A stretch of 64,000 nucleotides of DNA from Entophlyctis helioformis (taxonomy: Eukaryota; Chytridiomycota; Chytridiomycetes; Chytridiales; Chytriomycetaceae): contig JAHLKH010000001.1 in assembly GCA_025526915.1 (NCBI GenBank), forward strand, positions 62,001 to 126,000. The letters run 5' to 3'. The notes under the pieces were generated by a model. It was not told where the DNA came from. It was given only the letters and a program-made list of their open reading frames with translations, and ran no database searches. Positions 31,220 to 43,110 of the stretch are shown here, in pieces (position 1 is the first letter of the stretch; each line of letters begins with the position of its first letter). Position numbers and translations under genes: made by a program.

Positions 31220-33962
31220 TCAGCCCAACGTTGGCAGCATGGATGTATCGCTCTCTTCTTCGTCAGAGTCGGCGTCTTCTGCTTCAGACGCCGAGTCCAA
31301 GTGGCAGGTGCACAAGCCCATGTTGACATCGTCCAGATCACTGCTCGCCTCGCGGTAGGCGCTATTGCTGCAACAGCCGGGTCGAGAGCTGCTAGCGGCA
31401 GATGAAGACGCGCAACCACAGCCGCAGCCACTTGACGAACTAGGGCCAGCTGGCACAGGCTCTTGTGTTGCTTGCGCCGGCTGTTTGGAGCTGCAGCATC
31501 CACCACGGGCAGGAGTGCTACTGCTCCTGCTGGATTTGCCGCCGCAGCAGCCTCCAGGTCCAGACCCAGACGCGCATTTACAGGCAGAGCCTGAGCCTGA
31601 ACCCGAGCTGCCTCCGCAACACGACGAAGCGGCCGGTGTTTGGCCGCTAGAAGCCGTTCCACAGCCACAGCCACAGCCAGCCGTCTTGGACGGCGCATCC
31701 GAGAGCGGCTTGCTTCTACAACACGAGCTGGGCTTGTCAGACGACTGTTGTTGAGGCGGCGGCGGAGACTCGCTGTGCGGCTCAAAGGATCTGTAGCCAG
31801 CAGGAATAGGCTTGCTGACTGGTGCTGCTGGTGTTGCTGGTGCTGCTGCTGGCGCTGGAGCTGCAGCCGATCCAGAAAGTGAAGACGCATGCGGTGCATG
31901 TCCGTATTGGAGCGACACTAGCACAGAAAGGAGCTCGGCGTCTTGGGAAGTGCTTTGTTGAGGACGCTGTTCGTGTGCGCGTTGCAGCTCTTCACGGCCG
32001 GCACCTGTGAGAGCGTCTTGCGCTTGCACTGCTGCTGGGATTGGCACGGCTGGCTCGGGGAGGGAAGACGGATGCAAAGTGGCCTGTGACGCTGCTTGTT
32101 CTGCAGCGGGCCCTTGCGCGTAGGGAGCGTATCCTGGATGTGGATAGTATGACTGCGGCGGCGGTGGGCGTGGTTGCGCGTATGGATACGGGAAAGCATG
32201 TGGATGGGCGTGCGATGGATGTGGGTGGTGCGAGGCTGGATGATGCGGATGGGGTGCTTCGGATGGAGGAAACGGCGGCGGGAGTGACGCGTAGTAGTAA
32301 GGATGGTATGGATGCATGGCATACGAGCCTGGAGGCATGTGCGGGACAACATGCGGCAGCGGCAGCGGCGGGTGCGGGTAGTAGTACGGGAAGCCAGGCG
32401 GCGGATACGGATACGCGTATGGGTACGGCTGAGGCAGAGACGACGGGTGCGACGGATGCGATGGATGCGACGGCAGCAGTTGAGGAGGCTGGCGCGATGA
32501 TGCTTCCAAAACCGATGCACCTCCGGACGGTGCCGAGGTATCTAGATGCGGCTGTGTTGGCAGCTGTGTTGGCAGCTGTGTTGGCAGCTGTGTGGGCAGC
32601 TGAGTGGGCGGTCCAGAAACTGCGCTGTGGATTGGGAGAAGATGCTGCGATCCAGATGGCGCAGGTGAAGACGCAGGTCCAGCAACGGCTGGCGCCAAGC
32701 GAAGCAGAGGGCCTGTGGAACTGCTGGTAGTTGCGCTGCTGCCGCTGCTGCTCGAGGCCATGCTCAGAGGCTGGGCAATGGAAGGTGTCTGCTTGCGCTT
32801 GGTGCTGACAATCTCCTTTTCCTTTTCCTGGGGCAGATCCGAGCAGATGCATGTCCCGCCAAAATGGCACTTGCACGGGTTGTCTGCTCGCCCACAAGTC
32901 AGCAAGAGCACACGCCGGGTTCAAGAGCGATTGCACGACTCACCGAGGAAGTTCAGCATCTCGCTGGTCGACTCTTTGATGATGTCAATGGCAATCGCTT
33001 CCCACTCGACCTCGTTTGTCAAGTTGGACGAGGAGGCTGATGGAGCAGACGAAGACGCAGGAGAAGCGCCGGCCGCGACTATTGGAGCAGAGGCCGCGGA
33101 GGGCGACGCAGAGGGCGATGCTGGATGTGCTGGAAATGTGACATGACTGGCCTCTGACGGGAGTGGTGTTGATGACGACGACGCCAGCGCCAGCCCAGCA
33201 GCCGATCCAGTCGATCCAGCGGCAGATCCAGCAGCAGATCCAGCAGCAGATGCCGAAGCCAGGCCTGTGGAAGCAGACGAGGCCGGCGTGCGGCCAGCCG
33301 CCTTGACGGCAGACGCCCGCGTGCGTTTGGTGGCCGAGATGGCAAACTTGGCCTTTGAGGCTACCTGGTCACGGAGCGACTGCACGTCCTGCTCTCTGGT
33401 CTCGAAGCACAGCGACAGGCCGGATGCGAACGAGACTGTCGGCAGGGCAGGGCACGGCCAGGCGGGGCAGGACAGGGCAGGGCCAAGGGTCAGTGGGGAT
33501 GAGCGACAGAGCCAACACCAACGGGGGTGGGAGACATGGCGTCGACGCCGGCCGTCTGAGGAGGCCAGCCGTCTGGCACTCGACGCACACACCGGGCACA
33601 CCGGGTACTCTGGGCACTCTGGGCACACCTCGCACCAGGGACCCGGCACGCCTTCCATGGACTGCCGCACCCCATACTGCTCTCCATCACACACCGCTCG
33701 CCATCACACCGCACTCTGTCGCACACTTACTCTCCGCTTTGAACTTGACGCCCGACGGCGCCTTGTCGCCGCAGCGGCAGCGGTGGTGTGAGTGGCCGAC
33801 GCCCTGCGTGCGCTTGGACCGGCAGTGGCCGCACTGCGAGACCGGCCGCCCTTTGGCCCGCACCTCCTCGACCCGCCGGTCCAGGTGCGCACACAGCGAC
33901 GAGCGGTGGCCGACCTGGCAGCGCTGGCATGCAAACTTGATGCCGTTCCATATGACGACCAT
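31220..33962 (-). CDS. Copper-fist transcription factor with Cys-rich tail
   Basis: Exons are 33962-33731, 33435-32944 and 32883-31220. Exon 1 encodes the copper-fist DNA-binding domain: 'MVVIWNGIKFACQRCQVGHR', then 'CAHLDRRVEEVRAKGRPVSQ' with the minor-groove KGRP motif, 'CGHC' and 'HRCRCG'. The zinc and tetra-copper ligand cysteines are therefore present. Compared with the usual 'VINGxKFAC' there is an extra Trp. Exon 3 opens with 'CKCHFGGTCICSD', a second Cys-x-Cys motif. A long Pro/His/Tyr-rich region follows, and then a C-terminus with many CC and CxC units ('CGCGCG', 'CCGG', 'CKC', 'GCGCGC', 'LCTCHL'). Fungal members (Ace1, Mac1, Cuf1) switch copper or iron genes on or off by binding Cu(I) through such cysteines. 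Whether this one activates or represses is unknown. Confidence 0.88.
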
Positions 33963-34277
33963 GGGGACTTGCGAAGACTGGCGATAGCAGTAGCTTTGCG
34001 GCGGATTCTGTTGAGGCTTCTTTGCGGTCGGCGTAGTAGCTTTGCGGCAGCTTTGCGGTTGGGCGGCTTATTCCGAATCGTGGAAAGGGCGATGGATGGG
34101 CTCAAGGGCAGAAATAGCGTCAAGTGGTGCCGGTTCAACAAGTTCATTGTCAGGGGTTGGGTTGGGTTGGGGAGGGGTGGAATTCACCCAAGGGAAGGAC
34201 AAGAGAAGGAGAGACTGTGCTATACGAGGTTAACGGGTGCTGTGCCAAGGGAGTAGGCTGGTGATGTGGACGCTTGC

Positions 34278-37200
34278 TCATGCATCTGCCATGTCCACGT
34301 CTGCTGGTGCGGGAAGCGTCGTGCGGTTGGGCGACACCGATGCCATGGACGGCGTAAACAACGGGAACGTCGGAATGGCGTTGGGCGTGCTGGGGGCAGA
34401 CAGGCGGTCGTCGTCCATGTCGCCAGGCTGGGACATGGATTCAGACATGCCGTCGAGCGTGTCATCTTCCATGGTGCCTGCTGCCGAGATCCGAGACGAG
34501 CGCGACGAGGTGCGCACACGGCGACGGCGCATGGTGTGCGTGCTGCTGCCATTGCCGCCCGTGCTGCTGCTGCCGCTGCTGCCGTTGCCGTTGCTCATCA
34601 TGGGCGACGCTCCAGGCGTGCCGACAAGGGCCAGGGCCGCGGGTCCAGATGCTCCAGCAGAGGCCAGCCCTTGTGCGCCAGATGCAGCGGATGCAGAGAG
34701 CGAGTCAAAGGCGCCAGGGGCTCCTGCAGACGACGGGTGAGGGTAAGGGGCCGAGCCAAGCACACGCTCAGAGACATCAACTGTGCGCGAAAACACATTC
34801 TCGATGCCCTTGAGCATGGCGGACGACTCGGACGCGAGCGTGAGGACGCGCTCAGCCTCTGCGTACTCGGACTGCTCGCCCGCGCCAGACGCCGCGTTGG
34901 AGGCCGCCTCGATCAGAGTGCCGGCGTTGGCAAGTGGCGTGCGCTGAGCCAAGCCCGCCAGTCTGCTGGGCAGGTTGAGGATAAAGCCACGCACGCTCTG
35001 GCGCGCATCGCCAGTGAGATAGACCGAGGCATTGCGGCCGACGAGATCGACCACCTTGCGAAGCGTCTCGACGATTTCACGGCGGATGGCGACCAGCATG
35101 GCCACCAGGCCGGCGCCAAAGGGAGCAGCGATGACGGCTGTGCTGCCGGACGTCTGGCCGCCCGTGACAAGGCCGTGGACGGAGCTGCCGGCATTGGCCA
35201 GGTACTGTTTCAGGAGGCCAGCCTGGCGGTCAATGTTGGCGATGGCGTACTGGAGGAACTGGAGACAGTAGCGCAGCGCACGCATGGTGTCGTCTGTGAT
35301 CATGCCCAGATTGGCGCCGACGCCGGCCACGACCTGGTGCCAGCGGCTGCGAGGCTTGCGCTCGACATGCGGGGCGGTGGACGGCAACCGCTCGTCGATG
35401 GAGCCGCGGTGGGCGAGGCTGTTTGGGTACGGGGACTCTGGATAGGAGGACGAGGACGTTGCGGGCGAGTACGGGCCGAGGCTCGGGCTGCGGGGGACGG
35501 CCGTGGGATCGGCAAAGAGCGGGATGCTGGGAGGGGCAAGGATATCGACCGACGAGGCAATGGAGGAGGAACGCGAGCGCGGCGCGTTGGGATCGAGCAT
35601 CGAGACGGCGGGGCTGCTGCCGCTCGACGTGGTTGTGGTCGACGCGGTGGCCGTGATGCTCGAGCCTGTCGTGCCTGCATCGGACACGGACACGGACGGC
35701 GCTGCCGCAAGGGCCTTGGCCGCCGATGATGCCGACGATGCTGCCGTCGCTGCCGAGCCGCCAAAGAAGTACGGCACGGACCGCTCGAGCTGGCACAGGG
35801 CAGCGTGAGACAATCAGTCAGTCGGTCAGTCAGTCAGTCGCGACATCCACATCTGCGGCTTGAATGCATCTGCAGGTGGCCGACGTACTCTGTCGAGCTG
35901 GTTGCATGCGAATCGGTCGAGGGGAGCGAGCGCAGGCTCAAGAGTGTTGAGCACCGGCTTGGTGATGGTCTTGACGCCAGACTCGACCGACTCGGCAGAG
36001 TACTGTGTGCGAGTGTGTGTGTGAGTGTGAGTGTGTGTAAGTGTGCAGACGTGCGTTAGACAGGCGGGCCAGAGTCAGACTGCAGCGGCCAGAGCAAGGC
36101 AAGGGGGGCGGTCGCTGCACTGTGCACCAGCGTGCACCAGCGTGCACCAGCGTGCAGCACAGGGCAAAGCGTCATGGTGCACATGGTGCTGATGGAGAAG
36201 GTCATGTGGTCGAGGCTCGGTGGTACAAGCCCGCGGGCATGGTCGCACAAGCCAGTCAAACTGTCAGCGCCAACGGCTGCGATTGGCTGCGATTGGCTGC
36301 AGTCTGCAGCATGTGTGTGCATCATGTGCACACATGTCCAGCGACGACACAATCTCGACTGCATCGGACCTCGCGCTGCCCCGGAGGTTGGGGCGGAGCC
36401 AGCAACGATCAAGGGGGCTTGTCCTTGAGGGTCGCCAACGAGGCTGGGCTGGGCTGGGCTGGGCTGGGCTGGCTGGGCTGGCTGCCAGCGACCAAGACAG
36501 TTCAAGGGGAGCGAGGGCAGAGACGGGGGGCGGGGGCGGGGGAGGCAATGCCGAGCAAGGCTATTCAAATAGGATCAATGGTGGCAACGGACCTTGACGA
36601 CGGTGCTTGCGTTCTTGGTTGCTTCGTAGGCGTGAGAGAGCCTGTTGATGGAGCTGTTGACAAGCGGGATGCTCGACACTCGCTTGACAAAGCCCTGCGG
36701 CTGCGGCTGCCGCTGGTCGAGAGGCTGGTCCTGGTGCTGCTGCTGCTGCTGCTGCTGCTGATCTTGCTCTTGCTGCTGCTGTTGCTGCTGCTGTTGCTGC
36801 TGCTCGTGGAGGGCGGCGTCTGCAGCGGGGTCGGACAGAGGCGCAGAGGCCGAGGGAAACAGCGTCATCTGCTTGACAAAGTTGGTGGAGAGGGCGTCGA
36901 TGGAGCGGACCTGCTGCATGTGCAGCTGCTTGCCGTCGTGGGCGAGACCGCTGCCGGGGGTGCTTGTGCAGAGTGCGTCCATGGCGGCCGTGCTGTGGGC
37001 GTTGCGCAGGCCGCCAAGTGCCTCCACTGCCAGCTGCACATCGGCATCGTCTGCGTAGACATGTGGAGCGTGGTCCGATGGATCGGATTGAGAAGCCGAC
37101 GAAAGCGCCGGTGCGAGTTGCGAGGCATGTGCGTGCGACGATGGATGTGCAGAAGCAGGCGCAGGTGCAGGTGCAGGGGCAGATGGGGGTGCAGCAAGAC

Positions 37201-37642
37201 CATTGGTGGCCATGGAGGTGCTGCTGTGGATGCTGCGGCGGTTGCTGTTGGAGTGCGAGTGGCTGTCGGTGCCGTTGCCGTTGCCGTTGCCGTTGCCGTG
37301 GCCGTGAACAGTGCTGTGGACACTGCCATGTGCAGCAAAGGCCAGGGGCGCTGTGTCGTCACCGGCTATCGACGAGTTGCACAGCTCGTTGATGGAAAAC
37401 GACGAGTAGCCGCCGGCCATGGCGGCAGCAGGGGCAGACGCAGCGGGGGCAGCAGAGGCGCCCGTCACACTGCCTGCAACGGCGTGTGCGTGCGGTGCCG
37501 GAGCGGAGTGGACAGGCCAGGTTGCAGGCGAGTGGTGATCCCGTTGCTGCTGTTCGTGCTGCTGCTGCTGCTGCAGGTGGTGCTGCTGTTCGACGCTGAA
37601 GGCGTTTTGCTGCTGCTGGTGCTGGTGCTGCTGGACGTACAT
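34278..37642 (-). CDS. OPI1: Opi1-family transcriptional repressor
   Basis: Exons are 37642-36593, 36002-35889 and 35789-34278, all phase 0. Exon 1 is Gln/His/Ser/Ala-rich with polyQ tracts near 36730-36810, and ends with the family block 'RVSSIPLVNSSINRLSHAYE'. Exon 2 gives 'VESGVKTITKPVLNTLEPAL' and 'PLDRFACNQLDR'. Exon 3 gives 'LERSVPYFFGG', and later 'RSRWHQVVAGVGANLGMITD', 'MRALRYCLQFLQYAIANID', and a long helical region, then a Ser-rich tail. In yeast Opi1 binds phosphatidic acid at the ER and, when released, represses phospholipid synthesis genes. Conservation of the central domain supports a related lipid-responsive role here, but an FFAT motif and partner binding were not confirmed. 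Intron 1 is 590 bp, the longest I placed. Confidence 0.85.
36003..36592 (-). other. Long first intron of OPI1 homologue with tandem repeats
   Basis: This 590-bp intron has donor GTCCGT and acceptor CACACAG. It contains three tandem copies of a 12-bp unit (gtgcaccagc-type, about 36120-36155), a run of gggct units (about 36443-36482) and a GT-rich tract at 36012-36040. No internal coding exon was convincing. Confidence 0.5.
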
Positions 37643-37760
37643 CTCAAAACGGGGGGCAGGCAGGCGGACAGGGGCAGACGGACGGACAGACGGACGGACA
37701 GAGACGGGGGCTGCTGCACAAGAGGGGCGCTGGGGCAGTCGGTGTTGCTTGTGTGCAGCG

Positions 37761-37793
<33 letters not shown>

Positions 37794-38614
37794 AAGAGGG
37801 CAGGAAGGCGGGCTGGCTGGCTGGATGCAAAGCCAAGAAAAGAGGCCCGCAGGCCCGCCAAACAGAACCGCTGGCGTGTGACAGCCGGTGCTTGCACGTG
37901 AATTTGCTGGTGGCACCTGGTGCGGCGTTTCTCGTTCGAGCGCAGGTGGTGATGGCGCTGGCGACAGCAGATACGGATGCATGATTGGCATGTGGGCAGC
38001 GCAAGTATGGTTGTGCAGCAAGCAAGCAGCCGCTGCCTGGCTGCCTGGCTGCCTGCGTGCCTGGCTGGCAGCATTGCATAAGGTCTGCATGCTCTGCAGT
38101 GCCTTGTCTGCATTGCATTGCCTGCCTGCTTGTCTGGCCGCAGCCAGCCACCACCTCCGACCGTCTCCCATCCGTGAGCTTCCAGCTGATTCCGTGGACA
38201 ACTCCGTGCCATGTGATTGCGTCGCCCATGTGATTCGCGAGCCGGGCCGTGCAGCCGATGACCAGCGCGCTGGAATGCAGGCAGATCGCCGATCTCTCGC
38301 CTTGGCAGCCTGTACCGTCTGGCTGGCTGGCTGGCTGGCTGGCTGCCTGGCTGGCTGCCTGGCTGGCTGGCTGGCTGCGGAGGATCCAAGCGCAGGGGTC
38401 GACTGCAGGACCCCAACGGCCAGGATCCGAGCAGTGGCAGCCGACGCATGAGACTCGTCTGGCCCAGTCGGTGCAGCGGACACTGTCGGCCCAGTCGGTC
38501 CAGTCGGTCCAGTCGGTGCAGCCAGTGCAGCCAGCCCAGACAGCCCAGACCGTCTTCCGTTTTTCCACTCGCAGACCCAACACCTGCAACCAACCCACTC
38601 GCACACACACCAAC
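37643..38614. other. Divergent intergenic region with GGCA and GGCT simple repeats
   Basis: This is the largest gap in the window (972 bp), between the OPI1 and presequence-protease start codons. It holds a (GGCA)n run near 37760-37792, a (GGCT/GCCTGGCT)n run near 38320-38378, and a gtccagtcgg-type repeat near 38486-38525. Long frames across it have simple-repeat amino acids and are not supported. Both promoters must lie here. Confidence 0.5.
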
Positions 38615-41600
38615 ATGCTGCGAGCAATGCGCGGCGTGCCGAGTGCACGAGTCGCTCCCAGAGCGGGCCTGTCGGCGGCCTCTGCCTCGCTGGCGGCCCA
38701 TACCCGTGCCTGCGCCTGGCCCCCGCACACCCGCCACTCGCACTCGTTCAGCCTGGTCGAAGTGAGCCGTCGCTGCCGTCGCTGCCGTCGCTGCCGTCGT
38801 CTGATCTTCTGCCGCTCACCAGCACTGACGACCGACCCGACCCGCCGTGCAGTCTCGCTTCCTCAAGGACTTTGGCTGCGAGGCCCAGTGGTTCAAGCAT
38901 GCCCGCACCGGTGCCGACTGGGTGCATGTCAGCAAGGCTGCCGACACCAACAACGTCTTTGTGTAAGGCCGTGCGCTCGCCCACACATCCCCCGTGCCCT
39001 CGGCTGACTGACTGACCACCTGCACGGCGTCCTGCCCTCGTCAGCGTGGGCTTCCAGACGGCGCCGTCCAACTCGACCGGCGTGCCCCACATCCTCGAGC
39101 ACACCACCCTGTGTGGATCGCAGCTGTATCCTGTCCGCGATCCCTTCTTCAAGATGCTCAACCGGTCCATGGCCACCTTCATGAATGCTCTCACTGGTAC
39201 GCTCCGCCTCGCCGGCCGCAGACGAGCATGCTTCCAAACAGACTCACTCACTCTCACGCCGTGAACAGGCGATGATCTGACCATGTACCCGTTCTCGTCC
39301 GAGAACAAGACCGACTACTACAACCTCATGAGCGTGTATCTCGACGCCGTCTTTGCGCCGCATCTCCGCAGACTCGACTTTATGTGCGGTCTTGTCCATG
39401 CCTGGATCGTGCTTGCTTGCTTGCTGGGTGCCAATGCCGTGCTGACCGGCATTCGATCCCGAACAGGCAGGAGGGCTGGCGTCTGGAGAATGAGACGCTG
39501 ACGGACAAGACTTCGCCCATCGTGTTCAAGGGCGTTGTGTACAACGAGATGAAGGGTGCGCTCGCAGACACAAACTCGCTCTTCCAGACTCGTCACCAGC
39601 AGTCGCTCTACGCAAACTCGACGTACAGCCACGTCAGCGGCGGTGATCCCGAAAACATCACCGATCTGACCCACGAGCAGCTCGTCGCATTCCACGCCCA
39701 AAACTACCACCCGAGCAACGCACGCTTCTTCACCTACGGCTCCTTCCCTCTGCAGGAACAGATGGAGCGCGTTGAAGCCAAACTCGCTTCCTTTTCGCCC
39801 ATCGCCCGTCCGTCGCTCGAAGACGTGCCGCGCTGGACCGCCCCGCGCACGGAAAGGGCTGTCGGCCCTGTCGATCCCAGTAAGCGCTGATTGCTGCCAG
39901 AGGGCAAGCATGCACACATTGATACGTGCACTGACCGTAGCCGTCTTTGCGAATCTTGTCCAGTGGGCGATCCGGCAAAGCAGACGCGTCTCGCGGTCAG
40001 CTTCATGACCAATCTGGAAAAGGTACTCGTTATCCATATCGCGAATTCAGGATTTTCCGGCACATGAGTCGATTAATGCTGCCTCCGAGTGATTTCTGAC
40101 TGACGGTCGCTTGCTGTCTACTAGGACATTTTCGAGTCGTTTGCCATGCGCATTCTCGCCGATCTGCTCACAGACGGCGCTGCATCCCCCATGTACAAGG
40201 CCCTGATCGAGTCTGGTCTAGGCTCTGATTATTCTGCAACAACCGGATACAGCCCATATGCCCACCGCACCAGCATGTCGTTTGGTCTGCAGGGCATGGA
40301 GTCCAAGAACGTGCCTGTGGTATGCTGGCATGCTTGCGCACTCTCTTGCTTTTCTGGGCTTGTGCTGACCATGTCTTTGACGATCCTTCTGTTCTGTTTA
40401 GGCCATCGAAAGCATCCACTACGTGCTCCACGAGGCTGCCCGTGCTGGGTTCCCCAAGGCACGCATTGACAGCATCTTCCATCAGATCGAGCTCGAGCTT
40501 AAGCACGTATGTCTCGGCATGTCCTGTCCAGGCATCTGCTGTCGCAATGTGAATCTGGCTATTGTTCTGATATGCGTTTGTTGGGCAGAGAACGGCTGGG
40601 TTCGGCATGAACCTGGGATGGAGCACGCTTCGCAACATGGTGCACGGCGGCAATCCTCTCGATGCCATGGACACCGCCCAGGTTAGACTTGCTCCGCTGA
40701 TCACCAATGCTTTTCACACATGCATGCATTCGTGACACTTGCTCTAAACATCTCTGCTCCGACAGTCTCTTGAACGTCTCCGCACCGAGCTGCGCCAGCC
40801 AGGCTTCTTTGAGTCGCGAATCGAGTCGTATCTCATTGCCAACCCGCACCGTCTGACGTACGTCATGGAACCCGACGCGTCGTACCCGGACAGCCTTGTC
40901 GAGAAGGAGACCGCGCGTCTTGCTGCTCATGTGTCGGCGCTTACCGAGGCAGACCGCGAGCAGATTTTCAACGATGGCCTTGCATTGCAGAAACTGCAGG
41001 ACACCAAGGAGGGTGCGTCATTTGGTTTCCCATGGCCGACCTGTCTGGTGTGAATCTCACTCTTGGGTCACTTTGTGGCGACAGATCTGAGCTGCCTGCC
41101 GTGCCTGCCGCTGGCCAATGTCAGTCGCGAGGCCTCGTTCTTCGACGTCGTTTCGGAGCCACCTGCAAGCCGCATCCGCAAGCACTGGCGCCAAACGCAG
41201 ACCAACGGCGTGTCATACCTCCACTTCAAGTGGGACGTGAGCAGCCTGTCCGAGAAGGAGAAGCTGCTGCTTCCACTGTTGTCGTCGGTACGTCTGTTGA
41301 TGTGCCATCTCCATCTCGATTGTCCAGAACGCGTGCACAAAGATCGCCTGCTGACCTCATCTGTTCACGCGTGCCAGGTGTTGACATCGCTCGGCACCGA
41401 GTCCAAGTCGCTGGCTGATCTCGACGAGGCCATCCGCGCCAAGACCGGCGGCATCAGCGCCACCGTCATCAGTTCGCCGTCCGTCACCGGCTCCGATGCC
41501 CGCGACTACTTGGTCATGACGGCCAGTGCTCTCGACGCCAACATTGGCCCGCTCTACTCGCTTGTTCGCGAGGTGCTACTCGAGACACGCTGGACTGCTC

Positions 41601-42876
41601 TTGACCAGCTCAAGACGGCCGTCCTGTCGATGGCGTCAAATACGGCCAACTCGGTGCCGGATGCCGGACACCAGTACGCTATGCGGTCGGCCGGCTCGCT
41701 CCTGAATGCGTCGGCCATGTCGTCGGAGCTGTTTGGCGGTATGAAGCAGGTCGAGTTCCTTGACCAGATTTCGCGCGATCTGAACCTCGAGTCGCTTGCA
41801 GCTGATCTCAAGGTGAGGCTGTTTGTGCTGCGGTGGATTCTTGGCCAGGAACAAGCGTGAATGGCTGGCTGGCTGTCTGACTGACTAGCTGTCTCCCTGA
41901 CGCTCATTGTCTCGCGTTTGGCAAGGCGCTGGCTGGACGTGTCTTTTCGTCTGTCGCACCCGAGCTGCTCGTTGTGGCCGATGCTGCTGCTGTGCCTGCC
42001 CATGAGCGCGTCCAGTCGACGGAACTCGCCAGCCTTGCACCGTCAACCACGGCGCATTCAGCTCCTCTGTCTGTAAGTGATGGCAGCATCCAACCTACCC
42101 TGCACATCTGCGCTCAATGGCTCACACGCTTGCGTGACCGATAGACCATGCCACCCAAGTTTGACGTGCAGAACTATCCAATGGATCTCGGCATCAACTA
42201 CACTGCCCGCGCCTTCCCTGGCGTCCCATATGTGCACCAGGACGCAGCCGCTCTCCGCGTAAGCGTCTCATTCTCCATTGACGGCCTCCATCCAAAGCAC
42301 CAACGCCACCGACTCATGCATTCTTTCCCATGTCCAGCTGCTCGCCTCGCTCATGACCACCCACTTTATGCACCGCGAGCTCCGCGAAAAGGGCGGCGCG
42401 TACGGCGGCGGCGCACGCTACGGCGCGCTCGAGGGTGTCTTTTACTTCATGTCGTACCGCGACCCGCCGCGTGCACAGCGCACCCTCGACACGTACGACG
42501 CCGCCGTCGCGTGGGCACTCAACGTCTCGACCCACGTCACGGTCGCCGAGCTCGAGCAGGCCAAACTCGAGGCGTTCCGTGGCATGGACCGCCCTGTCGA
42601 TGCGGCCCACGAAGGCACCACTTGGTTCCAATATGGACTCGACAAGGAGACGCTGCAGAGGTGCGTGCCGTCTGGCTGATTGCGTGGACTGTGTTGTGGT
42701 GCTTTGCCCACGTCGTTGCATGGGATGACGGACTTACCATGAGGGTATGCTCGCACAGTCACCGCGACCGCATTTTCGAGGCCACACTCGCGGATGTTGA
42801 GCGTGTGGCCAAGACCTACCTCTCCAAGCCATCTGCATCGTGCATCATCGGCGAGACATGGCCGACTCCCGTCTAG
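38615..42876 (+). CDS. CYM1: Mitochondrial presequence protease (PreP/Cym1), M16C metalloprotease
   Basis: Sixteen exons were placed, starting 38615-38761, 38853-38962, 39045-39196 and 39269-39383, and ending 42759-42876. Every junction keeps frame. The N-terminus '[20 protein letters not shown]' is Arg/Ala/Ser-rich without acids, a good matrix-targeting peptide. The inverted zinc motif is in '[16 protein letters not shown]' (HxxEH), and the distal Glu ligand in '[14 protein letters not shown]'. '[17 protein letters not shown]' and '[20 protein letters not shown]' are typical of the M16C subfamily. The C-terminal half has '[12 protein letters not shown]' and 'FYFMSYRDP', the substrate-binding face. 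It degrades cleaved presequences and other short peptides in the matrix. Several exons are under 120 bp. Confidence 0.93.
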
Positions 42877-43110
42877 CCTGCCCGTGATTGTTGTACTCGT
42901 GTCTTCGTTCCGTCCATCCCCCCTCTTTTGTCTCTGTCGTTGGGCTGGCCGCCCCATCCAACAACCCGCTTCACATGACGTGCAAACCATGCGTTTATAA
43001 TGGACATGAATGGACATGGGTAGAGGACACAACAGCAGGGACAGCAGGGACAGCAACTTGATCAGAGAGGGAGGGAGAGAGGGAGAGAGACCGGCCAGCC
43101 AGCAGGGAGG
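42877..43110. other. Convergent gap, presequence protease / RhoGEF
   Basis: This is a 234-bp gap between two stop codons on opposite strands. It contains a ggga/gaga-rich stretch at about 43035-43100 and nothing else I can support. Confidence 0.45.

Noticed and set aside
37755..37792. Possible CRISPR-like or structured repeat array
   Set aside because: It is an uninterrupted tetranucleotide repeat with no spacers, in a eukaryotic promoter gap.
36041..37984. Plus-strand open frame of 647 codons with poly-Leu
   Set aside because: The poly-Leu is the reverse of the OPI1 polyQ tract (CAG read as CTG), and the frame runs through the intron and promoter of OPI1.
36575..38743. Upstream extension of OPI1 exon 1 as a 722-codon frame
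   Set aside because: The part upstream of 37642 runs through simple repeats and over the start of the divergent protease. The ATG at 37642 directly precedes the Gln-rich N-terminus.
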